Source: Desulfobacterales bacterium | Lineage (GTDB): Bacteria; Desulfobacterota; Desulfobacteria; Desulfobacterales; C00003060 | Assembly: GCA_020347085.1 (NCBI GenBank) | Contig: CP070769.1 | Span: forward strand, 1,557,801-1,566,144 | Length of the DNA stretch: 8,344 nt | Reading direction: 5' to 3' | Shown: one piece after another, positions 1 to 7,020 of the stretch | Layout: each line of letters opens with the position of its first letter | How positions within the stretch are numbered: the first letter of the stretch is position 1 | Notes under the pieces: generated by a model | What the model was told of the DNA's origin: nothing | Databases searched by the model: none | The model's input: the letters and a program-made list of their open reading frames with translations, nothing else | Translations under genes and position numbers: made by a program

Positions 1-105
1 GATGAGATTTGACCTGCCTCAAAAAGAGATCTCCCTTGCTGGCTGACAAACAATCTATGCACTGTTGCAAACAATGCTATGCTCCCTTTAGTACCTCAAT
101 AAAGA

Positions 106-1134
106 ATGAAATCCAGACCTTTTATCATTCCTATTTTTATCCCCAACATGGGCTGTCCGCATCGGTGTGTATTCTGTAACCAGACTTCGATTACCGGTTA
201 CCGCAGTGGGAGAATTTCATCTGAACAGGTCCGAGAGCGGATATCCGCATTTCTCAATCTTAAAACGAAGCATCGGGGCGCAAGAGAGGTGGCCTTTTAT
301 GGGGGAAATTTCTTCGGGCTTCCAGCATCATACAGAGAGTCACTTCTGGACGAAGCCCAAAGGTTCGTCAAGCAGGGTCTTGTGGAGGGGATCCGTTTTT
401 CTACGCGACCCGACACGGTCACCCACGACGCCCTGGAGGCCTTAAACGCCTATACGGTGTGCGTGGTTGAGGTAGGGGCCCAGTCCATGAATGACACGGT
501 CCTTTCCCTGAGCAGACGCGATCACACAGCAGAAGACACAACAAGGGCGATCAGACTGCTGAAAGAACACGGCCTGAAAACGGGAATTCAGATCATGCCA
601 GGTCTTCCGGGAGACACGATCGAATCGATTTTAGAGACTGGTCGAACCGTGGCTGAACTCAACCCCAATCTTGTCCGTATTTACCCGACTGTGGTGGTGA
701 AAAACACGGTCCTTGAAGACTGGTATAGGTCAGGTCGGTTCAGACCCCTTTCTCTGGCGGATGCCGTCGAGATGACTAAGAGCCTCTATCATCTTTTTGA
801 CGCCCAGGCGATATCGGTAATCAGGATGGGACTGCAGGCCACCGCGAGCCTCTCGGAACCAGGTGTCGTGGTCGCAGGTCCATTTCATCCGGCCTTTGGA
901 CACCTGGTCCATTCGGCCATCTTTCTTGACCGTGCAGTCCGCGAACTCGAGATGCAAGACAGGCCATCCAAGAGGGTTGCCCTGCATGTTCATCCGCATG
1001 ACGTGCCAAAGCTCAGAGGGTTGAGGAGCAACAACATAAATAAGCTCATCCAACGATACCACCTAGAAGAACTTCAGGTACTCCCGGATCCTGCCCTTCC
1101 CGAGAATGCCTTGAGGGTAACAACGCTATCTTGA
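106..1134 (+). CDS. Radical SAM protein, Elp3-like (no acetyltransferase domain)
   Basis: A 342-residue protein with the radical SAM 4Fe-4S motif CPHRCVFC (Cys17, Cys21, Cys24, spacing C-x3-C-x2-C) directly after the N-terminal stretch IPIFIPNMG. A glycine motif FYGGNFFGLP (about 64-73) stands where this family has its SAM-contacting GG motif. Further blocks are STRPDT (about 100), EVGAQSMND (about 122-130), MPGLPGDT, VRIYPT and, near the C-terminus, AGPFHPAFGHLV. These match the compact Elp3-related radical SAM proteins of anaerobic bacteria, which lack the C-terminal GNAT domain of true Elp3. It should cleave S-adenosylmethionine reductively to a 5'-deoxyadenosyl radical; the substrate is unknown and a tRNA-modifying role is only inference. 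The ATG start is preferred because the conserved PFIIPIFIPN segment begins just after it, although the upstream AAAGA is a poor ribosome site. No terminator is evident after the stop. The downstream neighbour is unrelated, so context gives no functional clue. Confidence 0.9.
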   Translation: MKSRPFIIPIFIPNMGCPHRCVFCNQTSITGYRSGRISSEQVRERISAFLNLKTKHRGAREVAFYGGNFFGLPASYRESLLDEAQRFVKQGLVEGIRFSTRPDTVTHDALEALNAYTVCVVEVGAQSMNDTVLSLSRRDHTAEDTTRAIRLLKEHGLKTGIQIMPGLPGDTIESILETGRTVAELNPNLVRIYPTVVVKNTVLEDWYRSGRFRPLSLADAVEMTKSLYHLFDAQAISVIRMGLQATASLSEPGVVVAGPFHPAFGHLVHSAIFLDRAVRELEMQDRPSKRVALHVHPHDVPKLRGLRSNNINKLIQRYHLEELQVLPDPALPENALRVTTLS

Positions 1135-1313
1135 GAAAAAAAGGTCCCATTTGACGCCCATAAGGCCCTACCGATTCATCTGTCCGGAGAGCAGGCCCTT
1201 GAATGCCACTCCAAATCCAGTTGACAGTCGGGGGGTGGCCATTATTTTCCAATAGTTTCCTAAGAGAACTGTGAATCAAGGAACATAAGGTCAAAAAGAT
1301 CGCAAGATCTCTG

Positions 1314-1655
1314 TTGGTGCTCGCCCTCTCGGGGATCGTGGTGAACGATTCCCTGATACTGATCGATTTTATTAACCGGGCCATTCGAGACGGCAGGCCT
1401 CTTGAAGAGGCGGTAGAGGCCTCAGGCAAATCTCGGTTCAGGCCTGTGATTCTCACTTCTATGACCACGATCGCGGGCCTTATGCCGCTTATGCTTGAAC
1501 GAAACTTTCAAGCCCAGTTTCTCATTCCCATGGCCGTCAGCATCACATTTGGGCTTCTTGTGGGCATCGTCCTGACCCTTCTGTTGGTTCCGGTTCTTTA
1601 TATGATCATTGAGGATTTGACCCGTATTTCCGCAAGGCTCTTTGGCCGAGTCTAA
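1314..1655 (+). pseudogene. C-terminal remnant of an RND (AcrB/CusA-type) efflux transporter
   Basis: About 110 residues closely resemble the extreme C-terminus of resistance-nodulation-division inner-membrane pumps. The segment LALSGIVVNDSLILIDFIN is the conserved block after a late transmembrane helix, followed by a cytoplasmic loop with AVEASGKSRFRPVILTSMTT, then two hydrophobic helices (AGLMPLMLE region and FGLLVGIVLTLLLVPVLYMI) and a short charged tail. Intact pumps exceed 1000 residues, so roughly nine tenths is missing. Recognisable homology starts abruptly near 1320; the in-frame codons upstream (from 1275, after a TGA at 1272) do not look like RND sequence. The first usable codon is a TTG at 1314 without a convincing ribosome site. 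No membrane-fusion or outer-membrane partner is present. The frame is undamaged to a natural stop, so the truncation looks like a deletion rather than slow decay. It could be expressed as a two-helix peptide, but a non-functional remnant is more likely. Confidence 0.8.
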
Positions 1656-1681
1656 GTTTCTTCAAGCGTCACAATTGGGAC

Positions 1682-1710
1682 TTGCTAGTCAAGAAAGATC
1701 GTGCTATTAT
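1682..1710 (+). promoter_or_regulatory. Sigma70-type promoter for hflX
   Basis: TTGCTA (1682-1687) and TATTAT (1705-1710) are separated by exactly 17 bases; they match the -35 and -10 consensus at 4/6 and 5/6. A perfect TATAAT also occurs at 1723-1728 but has no fitting -35. The predicted start, near 1717, falls inside the 10-base palindrome ATGATATCAT (1713-1722), a possible operator. The leader before the presumed hflX start would be about 60 bases. Confidence 0.55.
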
Positions 1711-1763
1711 GTATGATATCATTATAATTATCAATACGGGCGGAATTTCCAAAACTCTCAATC

Positions 1764-1779
1764 AGGAGTCGGCCTAATT
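1764..1779 (+). promoter_or_regulatory. Ribosome binding site and likely ATT start codon of hflX
   Basis: AGGAG (1764-1768) lies eight bases before ATT (1777-1779), the right spacing for initiation. The next codons (AAG CTT TAT GGA) encode KLYG, the usual beginning of long HflX proteins. No ATG, GTG or TTG occurs in this frame between the stop at 1714 and GTG 1969. ATT is a rare but known start codon (E. coli infC). A sequencing error in an ATG is the alternative. Confidence 0.5.
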
Positions 1780-3450
1780 AAGCTTTATGGACAAACAGGT
1801 GGGCTGAAAGCAAGCCAGATCCGCCGCCTAAACAATCTCTACCGCCGCAGAACCCCACCGGCCTTTGTCATCTCGCCAGAACTTTCCAAGGTAATCACCC
1901 AGCTCTCTTATGAGATCCGCCGTCAGGTCGGCCTCCTGATCGACCGCCGAGGCTGGATAACCCATGTCGTGGTTGGCAACCATCAGGCGATTGTCATCCC
2001 GAACATCGAAAAGTATCGATCTGGCGGGGGACGCCTGAGAGGCCTCCGCTGTGTGCACACGCATCTTCAGCATGAACCCCTCACACAGGATGACCTCATG
2101 GACCTGGCGCTGCTCAAGCTTGATCTGATGGCTGCCGTGACCATGGATAAAGAAGGCCGGCCCGATTATGTTCACGCAGCCCACCTCCTCCCAGTGGGAA
2201 TAGACGGGCAAAATTGGCAGATACTTCCCCCCTTGCGCCCGTGGGATCCTGACATTGACTGTCAGGCCCTTATTCAATCGTTGGAATCGGAGTTTAGCCG
2301 CAAAACCCGGTCTCAGAAAGTAAAAAGGATATGGGAACGGGCGCTTCTGGTGAGTGTGACTACAGCGTCGAAGCGGGTGGCCGAGGATTCCATGATTGAG
2401 CTTCGTGAGCTTGCTGAATCCTGCAATATTGCCGTCATGGACACGGTCATTCAGCACCGGCAGAAAATAGACCCCCGCTTCTTAATGGGGGAGGGTAAAT
2501 TGAGCCAACTGGTCATCATGGCTCTCCAGAAGGGGGCAGACCTTCTCATATTCGACCAGGAACTGAACCCTTCCCAGGTTCGCTCCATCACCGATCTTAC
2601 GGATGTAAGGGTCATAGACCGAACTCAGCTAATCCTGGACATTTTTGCCCAGAGAGCCCGCAGTCGCGAAGGAAAAATTCAGGTAGAGCTCGCCCAGCTC
2701 AAATACCTCCTTCCTCGGCTTGTGGGCAAGGGCACGGCGATGTCTCGACTTGCTGGTGGCATTGGTGGCAGGGGTCCTGGTGAGACAAAACTTGAAATCG
2801 ACCGACGTCGCGTCAGGGATCGCATCGGCCACCTTGAGAAGTTGCTTCAGGGAATCCAGAAGCAGCGAGGACAACGCAGGGCTAGGCGGAACAAGAGGGG
2901 GTTACCCGTCATATCGATCATTGGATACACAAATGCAGGCAAGTCGACCCTTCTCAATACCCTGACCAAGAGCTCTGTGCTGGCCGAAAGTCGTCTCTTT
3001 GCCACATTGGATCCGACCAGCAAGCGAAAAAAATTTCCAAAAGACGTGGAAGTAATCATTACCGATACGGTCGGCTTTATTCGACAGCTCCCAGAAGAGT
3101 TGATCACTGCCTTCCGTGCCACTTTAGAAGAACTCGAGGACGCCGATTTGCTGTTACATGTCATAGACATTAGTAATCCAAGATTTGAAGATCAGATTCA
3201 GTCCGTGGAACGGATTCTTGAAAGCCTGCACTTGGATCGAATCCCTATACTAAGCGTCCTGAACAAGCAGGACTGTGTTGACCGTGTCACCGTGAAAAAG
3301 CTTGCCCGTACCTTGGATGCTGTGGCCATTTCTGCCAATGATGAGTGGACACTGACTCCTCTCCTGGGTAAAATGGAATTGCACATAGAGCGTGTAAAGA
3401 GACGCAACAATTACGTTAGTACGACAAAGCCGCTTGCGGCCGTATCGTGA
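1777..3450 (+). CDS. hflX: GTPase HflX (ribosome-splitting/rescue GTPase), long N-terminal form
   Basis: HflX is a GTPase that binds the 50S subunit and dissociates stalled or heat-damaged ribosomes. From the proposed start the product has 557 residues (E. coli HflX has 426); the extra N-terminus fits the long form found in several anaerobic lineages. Features in order: N-terminal extension (1 to about 170); nucleotide-binding HflX domain with MGEGKL and FDQELNPSQ (259-267); the family's glycine-rich signature GGIGGRGPGETKLE (327-340); basic coiled linker; G domain with G1 GYTNAGKST (383-391), G2 region ATLDPT (409-414), G3 DTVGF (430-434), G4 NKQD (496-499) and G5 SAN (519-521). The first conventional in-frame start is GTG 1969, but clear homology to the extension (KLYGQTGGLK, then RRLNNLYRRR) is encoded upstream in the same frame from 1780. 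The only candidate start there is ATT at 1777, eight bases after AGGAG (1764-1768). Starting at GTG 1969 would give 493 residues. Confidence 0.93.
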   Translation: MKLYGQTGGLKASQIRRLNNLYRRRTPPAFVISPELSKVITQLSYEIRRQVGLLIDRRGWITHVVVGNHQAIVIPNIEKYRSGGGRLRGLRCVHTHLQHEPLTQDDLMDLALLKLDLMAAVTMDKEGRPDYVHAAHLLPVGIDGQNWQILPPLRPWDPDIDCQALIQSLESEFSRKTRSQKVKRIWERALLVSVTTASKRVAEDSMIELRELAESCNIAVMDTVIQHRQKIDPRFLMGEGKLSQLVIMALQKGADLLIFDQELNPSQVRSITDLTDVRVIDRTQLILDIFAQRARSREGKIQVELAQLKYLLPRLVGKGTAMSRLAGGIGGRGPGETKLEIDRRRVRDRIGHLEKLLQGIQKQRGQRRARRNKRGLPVISIIGYTNAGKSTLLNTLTKSSVLAESRLFATLDPTSKRKKFPKDVEVIITDTVGFIRQLPEELITAFRATLEELEDADLLLHVIDISNPRFEDQIQSVERILESLHLDRIPILSVLNKQDCVDRVTVKKLARTLDAVAISANDEWTLTPLLGKMELHIERVKRRNNYVSTTKPLAAVS

Positions 3451-3486
3451 AGCGTGAGGCGATTTTGGTGACATCCTAAGAGAGGC

Positions 3487-3515
3487 TTGACAGGGAATGA
3501 GGGCTCTGTTATAAA
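3487..3515 (+). promoter_or_regulatory. Strong sigma70-type promoter for mltD
   Basis: TTGACA (3487-3492, 6/6) and TATAAA (3510-3515, 5/6) are separated by exactly 17 bases, the best promoter match in the window. The predicted transcription start near 3522 gives a leader of about 130 bases before the mltD start codon. It lies within the hflX-mltD gap, so mltD can be transcribed independently of hflX. Confidence 0.75.
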
Positions 3516-3531
3516 TTATATCAACACCTTG

Positions 3532-3558
3532 AACCCTTGCCTTTTGGTAAGGGTTTTT
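3532..3558 (+). terminator. Terminator-like hairpin in the mltD leader (attenuator or hflX terminator)
   Basis: AACCCTTGCC (3532-3541) pairs with GGTAAGGGTT (3546-3555) over ten base pairs including one G-U, closing a TTTT loop, and the stem runs into five T (3554-3558). This has the form of an intrinsic terminator. It begins about ten bases after the predicted mltD transcription start, so it could end read-through from hflX, attenuate mltD, or simply stabilise the 5' end of the mRNA. Confidence 0.6.
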
Positions 3559-3650
3559 CCATAAAGGGACACAAAAGGGACATACAAGGCGCGATTCTTG
3601 CATTGTATCGAACACTATTGGCGATTGAGGACAATGGAGAGGAAATCATT

Positions 3651-5504
3651 GTGAATCTCTACCTGAAGGCAACTGTTCTGATTCTCATTGTTTATGGGGC
3701 TGCCGGATGTTTGCCGTACCAGCAAGTCGTCTTGTCTCGAGACGATCTGGAACAGGCATCCGGCGCTGTTCCGGAAGATGCAGTGTACCAACCAGGTGCG
3801 GAGCAAACTCCCCCTGCCAGTGGGATTGGGATCGATACTGAGAGTATGAGTGGACAAACCGTGGATCGCAAATCCCCAACAAAGACAAGGCCCCGTAAGG
3901 AGCTATCAGCCCGGATTGAGGAAACTGAGATTAAAGAACCGAAGAATGCCCAGCGGATCCTGGACGAGGCGTTGGAGTTCTGTCAGACATCTCAGGATTT
4001 TTGGGGCCAGGGGGACTTTGAAAATGCGGTTTCTGCCTTGGATCAGGCGTACAACTTAATCCTGGGCGTAGGTACCAACGATGACCCCAAGCTGATCCAA
4101 CAAAAGGAAGACATTCGCTTCATGATCTGTAAGCGCATGTTAGAGATTTATGCGTCGCGACACATTGTGGCCACAGGCAACCATAATGCGATCCCCATGG
4201 TCATGAACCGGTATGTTGAAAGAGAAATCAAGCTGTTTCAGGGTCTGGAGCGCAAATTCTTTGTGAACGCTTACGGGCGCTCAGGCAGATATCGAGCAGA
4301 GATTATCATGGCCCTGGAAGAAGCCGGACTCCCCAAGGAGCTCTCGTGGCTCCCGCTCATCGAAAGCGGGTTCAAGGTGAGGGCACTCTCACGTGCTCGG
4401 GCCCTTGGGTTGTGGCAATTCATCCCGTCGACAGGATATAAGTTCGGTCTGAAGAGGGATGAATGGATCGATGAAAGAATGGACGTCACCAAGTCTACTC
4501 GCGCGGCCATTGACTATCTCAAAGAACTCCATAACATATTTGGTGACTGGACGACTGTGATGGCAGGCTACAACTGCGGAGAGGCGAGGGTTCTCAGAGT
4601 GATACGGAATCAGAATATTAATTACCTGGATAACTTCTGGGATCTTTTTGAAAAGCTTCCTTATGAAACAGCCCGTTATGTCCCGCGCTTCTTGGCGGCG
4701 CTTCATATCATAACCGATCCGCAGAAATATGGGTTTGACCTGAAATGTGTCGACCCTCCTGAGGTCTACGAAAGGGTCGCCGTGTCAAAGGGTATGCGTC
4801 TAAAGGACATAGCAAAGGCTATCGGTGTTTCTGATAAGACCCTTGAGGGTTTGAACCCTGAACTCCGGCACAAGGCAACGCCCCCTGGTTCTTATCAGTT
4901 AAAGGTGCCGAAGGACAAAGGGCCTCTTTTGGTGGCAAAACTGGATACGGTTTCTGCGTGGACCCCACCCAAGAGACTGTATGCCTATCACCGGGTCCGG
5001 CGGGGCGAGACGCTGTCTCATCTGGCCACACGTTACCGGACTAGTGCCAGGGCCATCGCCAGGGCCAATAACATCAGTACGCGGAGCATCATCAGGGTAG
5101 GGCAGAGGCTCAAGATACCTTCGAGGGGGAGTCCACGTGTCTATGCGAAGGCTAGCAAGCCAGTCTATTCTAAAGTTTCAGGGCCGATTCGGTACCGCGT
5201 CAGAAGAGGGGACTCTCTCTGGCTACTGGCCCGGCGCTATAATACAAACATCAAGGAGATCATGCGTCTGAACAACTTGAAGACCACCCGTTTGCACATC
5301 GGACAGCACCTGGTTATCCGTGGAGGCACAGAGGCGGTCGAAACGGGTGCGGATACCAAGAGATACCGGGTCAGGCGTGGTGATAGTCCCTATAAGATAG
5401 CCCGCGCGCACAACATGAAACTGGAACGACTGCTGCGTATCAACAACCTAACCCCGCGGAGCAAGATATACCCCGGGCAATTGCTCTCAGTGGAAATTAG
5501 ATAG
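3651..5504 (+). CDS. mltD: Membrane-bound lytic murein transglycosylase D (lipoprotein, SLT + LysM)
   Basis: Predicted 617-residue lipoprotein that cleaves the MurNAc-GlcNAc bond of peptidoglycan with formation of 1,6-anhydro-MurNAc. The start is GTG 3651: AGAGGA (3638-3643) lies seven bases upstream and the codon opens a signal sequence (NLYLKATVLILIVYGAAGC) with a lipobox-like AAGC and Cys20. A low-complexity linker follows, then a helical segment (about 101-138, with some TPR character), then the SLT domain (about 200-330). The SLT domain contains LPLIESGF with catalytic Glu238, GLWQFIPSTG (253-262) and AGYNCGEARV (about 305-314), the MltD-type SLT motifs. The C-terminus carries one degenerate LysM-like unit (about 373-419) and three clear LysM repeats (445-490, 514-556, 571-617), each opening with YRVRRGD/E or similar, for peptidoglycan binding. 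The frame is open back to 3537, but that part encodes the leader hairpin and is unlikely to be translated. Its promoter and terminator suggest a single-gene unit after hflX. Confidence 0.93.
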   Translation: MNLYLKATVLILIVYGAAGCLPYQQVVLSRDDLEQASGAVPEDAVYQPGAEQTPPASGIGIDTESMSGQTVDRKSPTKTRPRKELSARIEETEIKEPKNAQRILDEALEFCQTSQDFWGQGDFENAVSALDQAYNLILGVGTNDDPKLIQQKEDIRFMICKRMLEIYASRHIVATGNHNAIPMVMNRYVEREIKLFQGLERKFFVNAYGRSGRYRAEIIMALEEAGLPKELSWLPLIESGFKVRALSRARALGLWQFIPSTGYKFGLKRDEWIDERMDVTKSTRAAIDYLKELHNIFGDWTTVMAGYNCGEARVLRVIRNQNINYLDNFWDLFEKLPYETARYVPRFLAALHIITDPQKYGFDLKCVDPPEVYERVAVSKGMRLKDIAKAIGVSDKTLEGLNPELRHKATPPGSYQLKVPKDKGPLLVAKLDTVSAWTPPKRLYAYHRVRRGETLSHLATRYRTSARAIARANNISTRSIIRVGQRLKIPSRGSPRVYAKASKPVYSKVSGPIRYRVRRGDSLWLLARRYNTNIKEIMRLNNLKTTRLHIGQHLVIRGGTEAVETGADTKRYRVRRGDSPYKIARAHNMKLERLLRINNLTPRSKIYPGQLLSVEIR

Positions 5505-5568
5505 GCAAGCCCTTCGTGGCTCAGGGGATAAGTTCAGACGATTCTTAGTCCGAAAACGGGCATTTTCG

Positions 5569-5613
5569 AAAGCCGATGATTTCAGCTATGTAACTGATCT
5601 CATTGGCTTTTTT
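5569..5613 (+). terminator. Intrinsic terminator of mltD
   Basis: AAAGCCGATGA (5569-5579) pairs with TCATTGGCTTT (5600-5610) over eleven base pairs with one G-U. A small internal loop follows, then TCAG (5582-5585) pairs with CTGA (5594-5597) around an eight-base apical loop. The stem runs into six consecutive T (5608-5613). It lies 64 bases after the mltD stop. A smaller hairpin, CGAAAA/TTTTCG (5551-5568), sits directly upstream. Confidence 0.8.
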
Positions 5614-5684
5614 GTGCCCAAGAAATTGGGAAATGGGTAAAGCCCTATTACATAGCTGAGAACACGCGCAAGACGTATAAATGT

Positions 5685-5999
5685 TTGGAACGGGCCTTAG
5701 TTTTAGATCCCGGGTATTTAGAAGCATTGGTATTTAAGGGTGACATTAGTTATGATCAGGGCAAAAGAACAGACTCGGGAAGTCGAAGAAGAAAATACGA
5801 GGCGTTAGCCCTGGAGGCCTACCGGACAGCAGCAGACAGTAGTCGAGACAAAAACTTTCAGGCCATGATGTACTTCAAGACCGGGAATGTGTACGCTGAC
5901 CTCTCCAACGACAGGCAAAGAGCAACAGAATACTGGCAAAGGTCTGTTTCGACCGCTCCCAACAGCAAGGCAGCACGATTAGCTGGTGAAAGACTGTAA
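5685..5999 (+). CDS. Short tetratricopeptide-repeat protein, probably a 5'-truncated fragment
   Basis: About 104 residues with two recognisable TPR units. The first runs from ALVLDPGYLEALVFKGDISY (about 4-23), through a basic insert, to ALEAYRTAADSS; the second is MMYFKTGNVYADLSNDRQRA followed by TEYWQRSVSTAPNS. TPR arrays mediate protein-protein contacts; no partner or pathway is evident. The frame is open back to 5598 and the upstream codons (KWVKPYY, then AENTRKTYKCLERAL) read like continuing repeat protein. There is no ATG or GTG there, and the TTG at 5685 has no ribosome site. The open frame begins inside the 3' arm of the mltD terminator, and no promoter is visible. I therefore favour the tail of a larger TPR protein joined here by deletion. 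The insert DSGSRRRK interrupts the first repeat and is unusual. Confidence 0.45.
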   Translation: MERALVLDPGYLEALVFKGDISYDQGKRTDSGSRRRKYEALALEAYRTAADSSRDKNFQAMMYFKTGNVYADLSNDRQRATEYWQRSVSTAPNSKAARLAGERL

Positions 6000-6409
6000 G
6001 CAGCTGCGTTACGGGAATACGGGAACTTGTGTAAGCGCCCTGCAGTTCTTCCTTCCTCAGACCTAAACCTGTTTTGGTCTCCCTATGCTCGGCTGACTGA
6101 TAACGGTGGTTACCACCGAGTTCGAATTGAAGATGTGAGAACCAAACATAAAAGTTCTTATGGTAGCGTGTTCTTTAGAAAAATGGCAGAAAGTGCAACC
6201 TTAGGACCCATTGCTAAGACCACCACATGGAGTGCACCAGTCTATCCGTCCATGACTGGCGATAGCTTGCTCCCAATCAAGAGCCGCAAGATATTAGGCT
6301 TTCATCGAGGAGGACGCAAATAAAAACTCGACTATGAACTTGCCTCATTCACAGGGATGAAAGTCATACGGTTCGCCTCACGTTCAAACGAACTTTTCGC
6401 CCCGTGGAC
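6000..6409. other. 410-base stretch with no supportable gene
   Basis: An open frame at 6027-6323 (+) would start at TTG with no ribosome site and encodes nothing I recognise; its composition is not convincingly protein-like. Two hairpins are visible: AGACC/GGTCT (6059-6063 with 6076-6080) and the perfect CGGTGG-TTA-CCACCG (6104-6118). Neither has a T-run. No promoter or conserved RNA was recognised. It probably represents decayed sequence between the TPR fragment and the convergent secreted-protein gene. Confidence 0.4.
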
Positions 6410-6901
6410 TTACGTGCCTATGTCGAACACATCAAGAATTGTTCGCGTAGCCTCATAAAGGCGAATTACTTTTCCCTCAACCTTTACGAGCACGGTACCC
6501 TCCGGTGCTGGCGGAAGCCTTTTGGTGAGTTCAACGGGAAGACGCTTAGCCTGCTGGTATACCTCAAGGTCAAGAACTTCGCCCCTGGCAATTTTCTTCT
6601 GCCATCCTGGCGGAAGATCGCAACCCCTGGCCAATTTCTTTTGCAATCCTGGAGGCAATTTCTTGGGCTTTGCGACTTTGTGTCCCTTTAAATCCGCCTG
6701 TGGATCGCCTCGGAAATACCTCTTTATCGTCTCTTGCTGTGAAGTGGTTATTTCAACATTCAACCAATCATCACCAAGTTTTGGAGAGGTTTCCATCACC
6801 ATCTTGGGGATTGTTTCTGCCGATGCCTGTTTCTTTTCCTTAGAATAAGCGGCGGTTGGTAAGATCACCAAAAAAGCGATTAACATGAGCAATTTTTTCA
6901 T
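6410..6901 (-). CDS. Small secreted protein with LPPG-x-QKK repeats (RcnB/CigR-like C-terminus)
   Basis: A 163-residue protein with a clear Sec signal peptide: MKK, hydrophobic LLMLIAFLVILPTAA, likely cleavage after AYS at residue 20. The mature part is rich in Lys and Pro. It holds two near-identical units, LPPGLQKKLARG (82-93) and LPPGWQKKIARG (96-107), then LPVELTKRLPPAPEG (about 121-135) and a C-terminal block VLVKVEGKVIRLYEATRTIL. This order (LPPG-x-xKK repeats, a KRLPPxP motif, a short beta-rich end with VxGKVIxL) resembles the periplasmic RcnB/CigR-like superfamily. Some members affect metal homeostasis or virulence regulation; the function here is unknown. The start is ATG 6901, chosen because AAGGAG sits about seven bases upstream (minus strand) and the signal peptide begins there; the ten-codon in-frame extension to 6931 would spoil the signal sequence. 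It converges with the upstream plus-strand genes, with no obvious operon partner. Confidence 0.8.
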   Translation of the reverse strand: MKKLLMLIAFLVILPTAAYSKEKKQASAETIPKMVMETSPKLGDDWLNVEITTSQQETIKRYFRGDPQADLKGHKVAKPKKLPPGLQKKLARGCDLPPGWQKKIARGEVLDLEVYQQAKRLPVELTKRLPPAPEGTVLVKVEGKVIRLYEATRTILDVFDIGT

Positions 6902-7020
6902 AGCAACTCTCCTTTGGATAACGGTCAACATCAGTAAAGTGGAATATATGTAAGCGGTATACAGCCCCCTGCGGCCTGCAAGATAAGAACAGAACCGCTT
7001 TGAGTGATGCGTGAAAAAAA

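Noticed and set aside
2..46. A 14-codon frame (MRFDLPQKEISLAG) at the left edge, possibly the tail of an upstream gene
   Set aside because: Too short to identify and nothing distinguishes it from chance; the bases before it are outside the window.
1221..1248. TTGACA with TATTTT after 16 bases, promoter-like, before the RND remnant
   Set aside because: The -10 match is only 4/6 and there is no intact gene downstream.
3537..3650. In-frame N-terminal extension of mltD from TTG 3537
   Set aside because: It would translate the hairpin and leader, has no ribosome site, and would bury the lipoprotein signal sequence that starts at GTG 3651.
5506..5550. tRNA-like stretch after mltD (GTGGCTCAGGGGATAA resembles a D-arm)
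   Set aside because: The D-stem pairs only with wobbles, the anticodon loop would be eight bases and mispaired, and there is no T-arm.
6027..6323. 98-codon plus-strand frame
   Set aside because: TTG start without ribosome site, no recognisable motif, and sits in a gene-poor, apparently decayed stretch.
6404..6848. Plus-strand frames opposite the secreted-protein gene
   Set aside because: Shadows of the minus-strand gene, which has a signal peptide, a ribosome site and family-like repeats.
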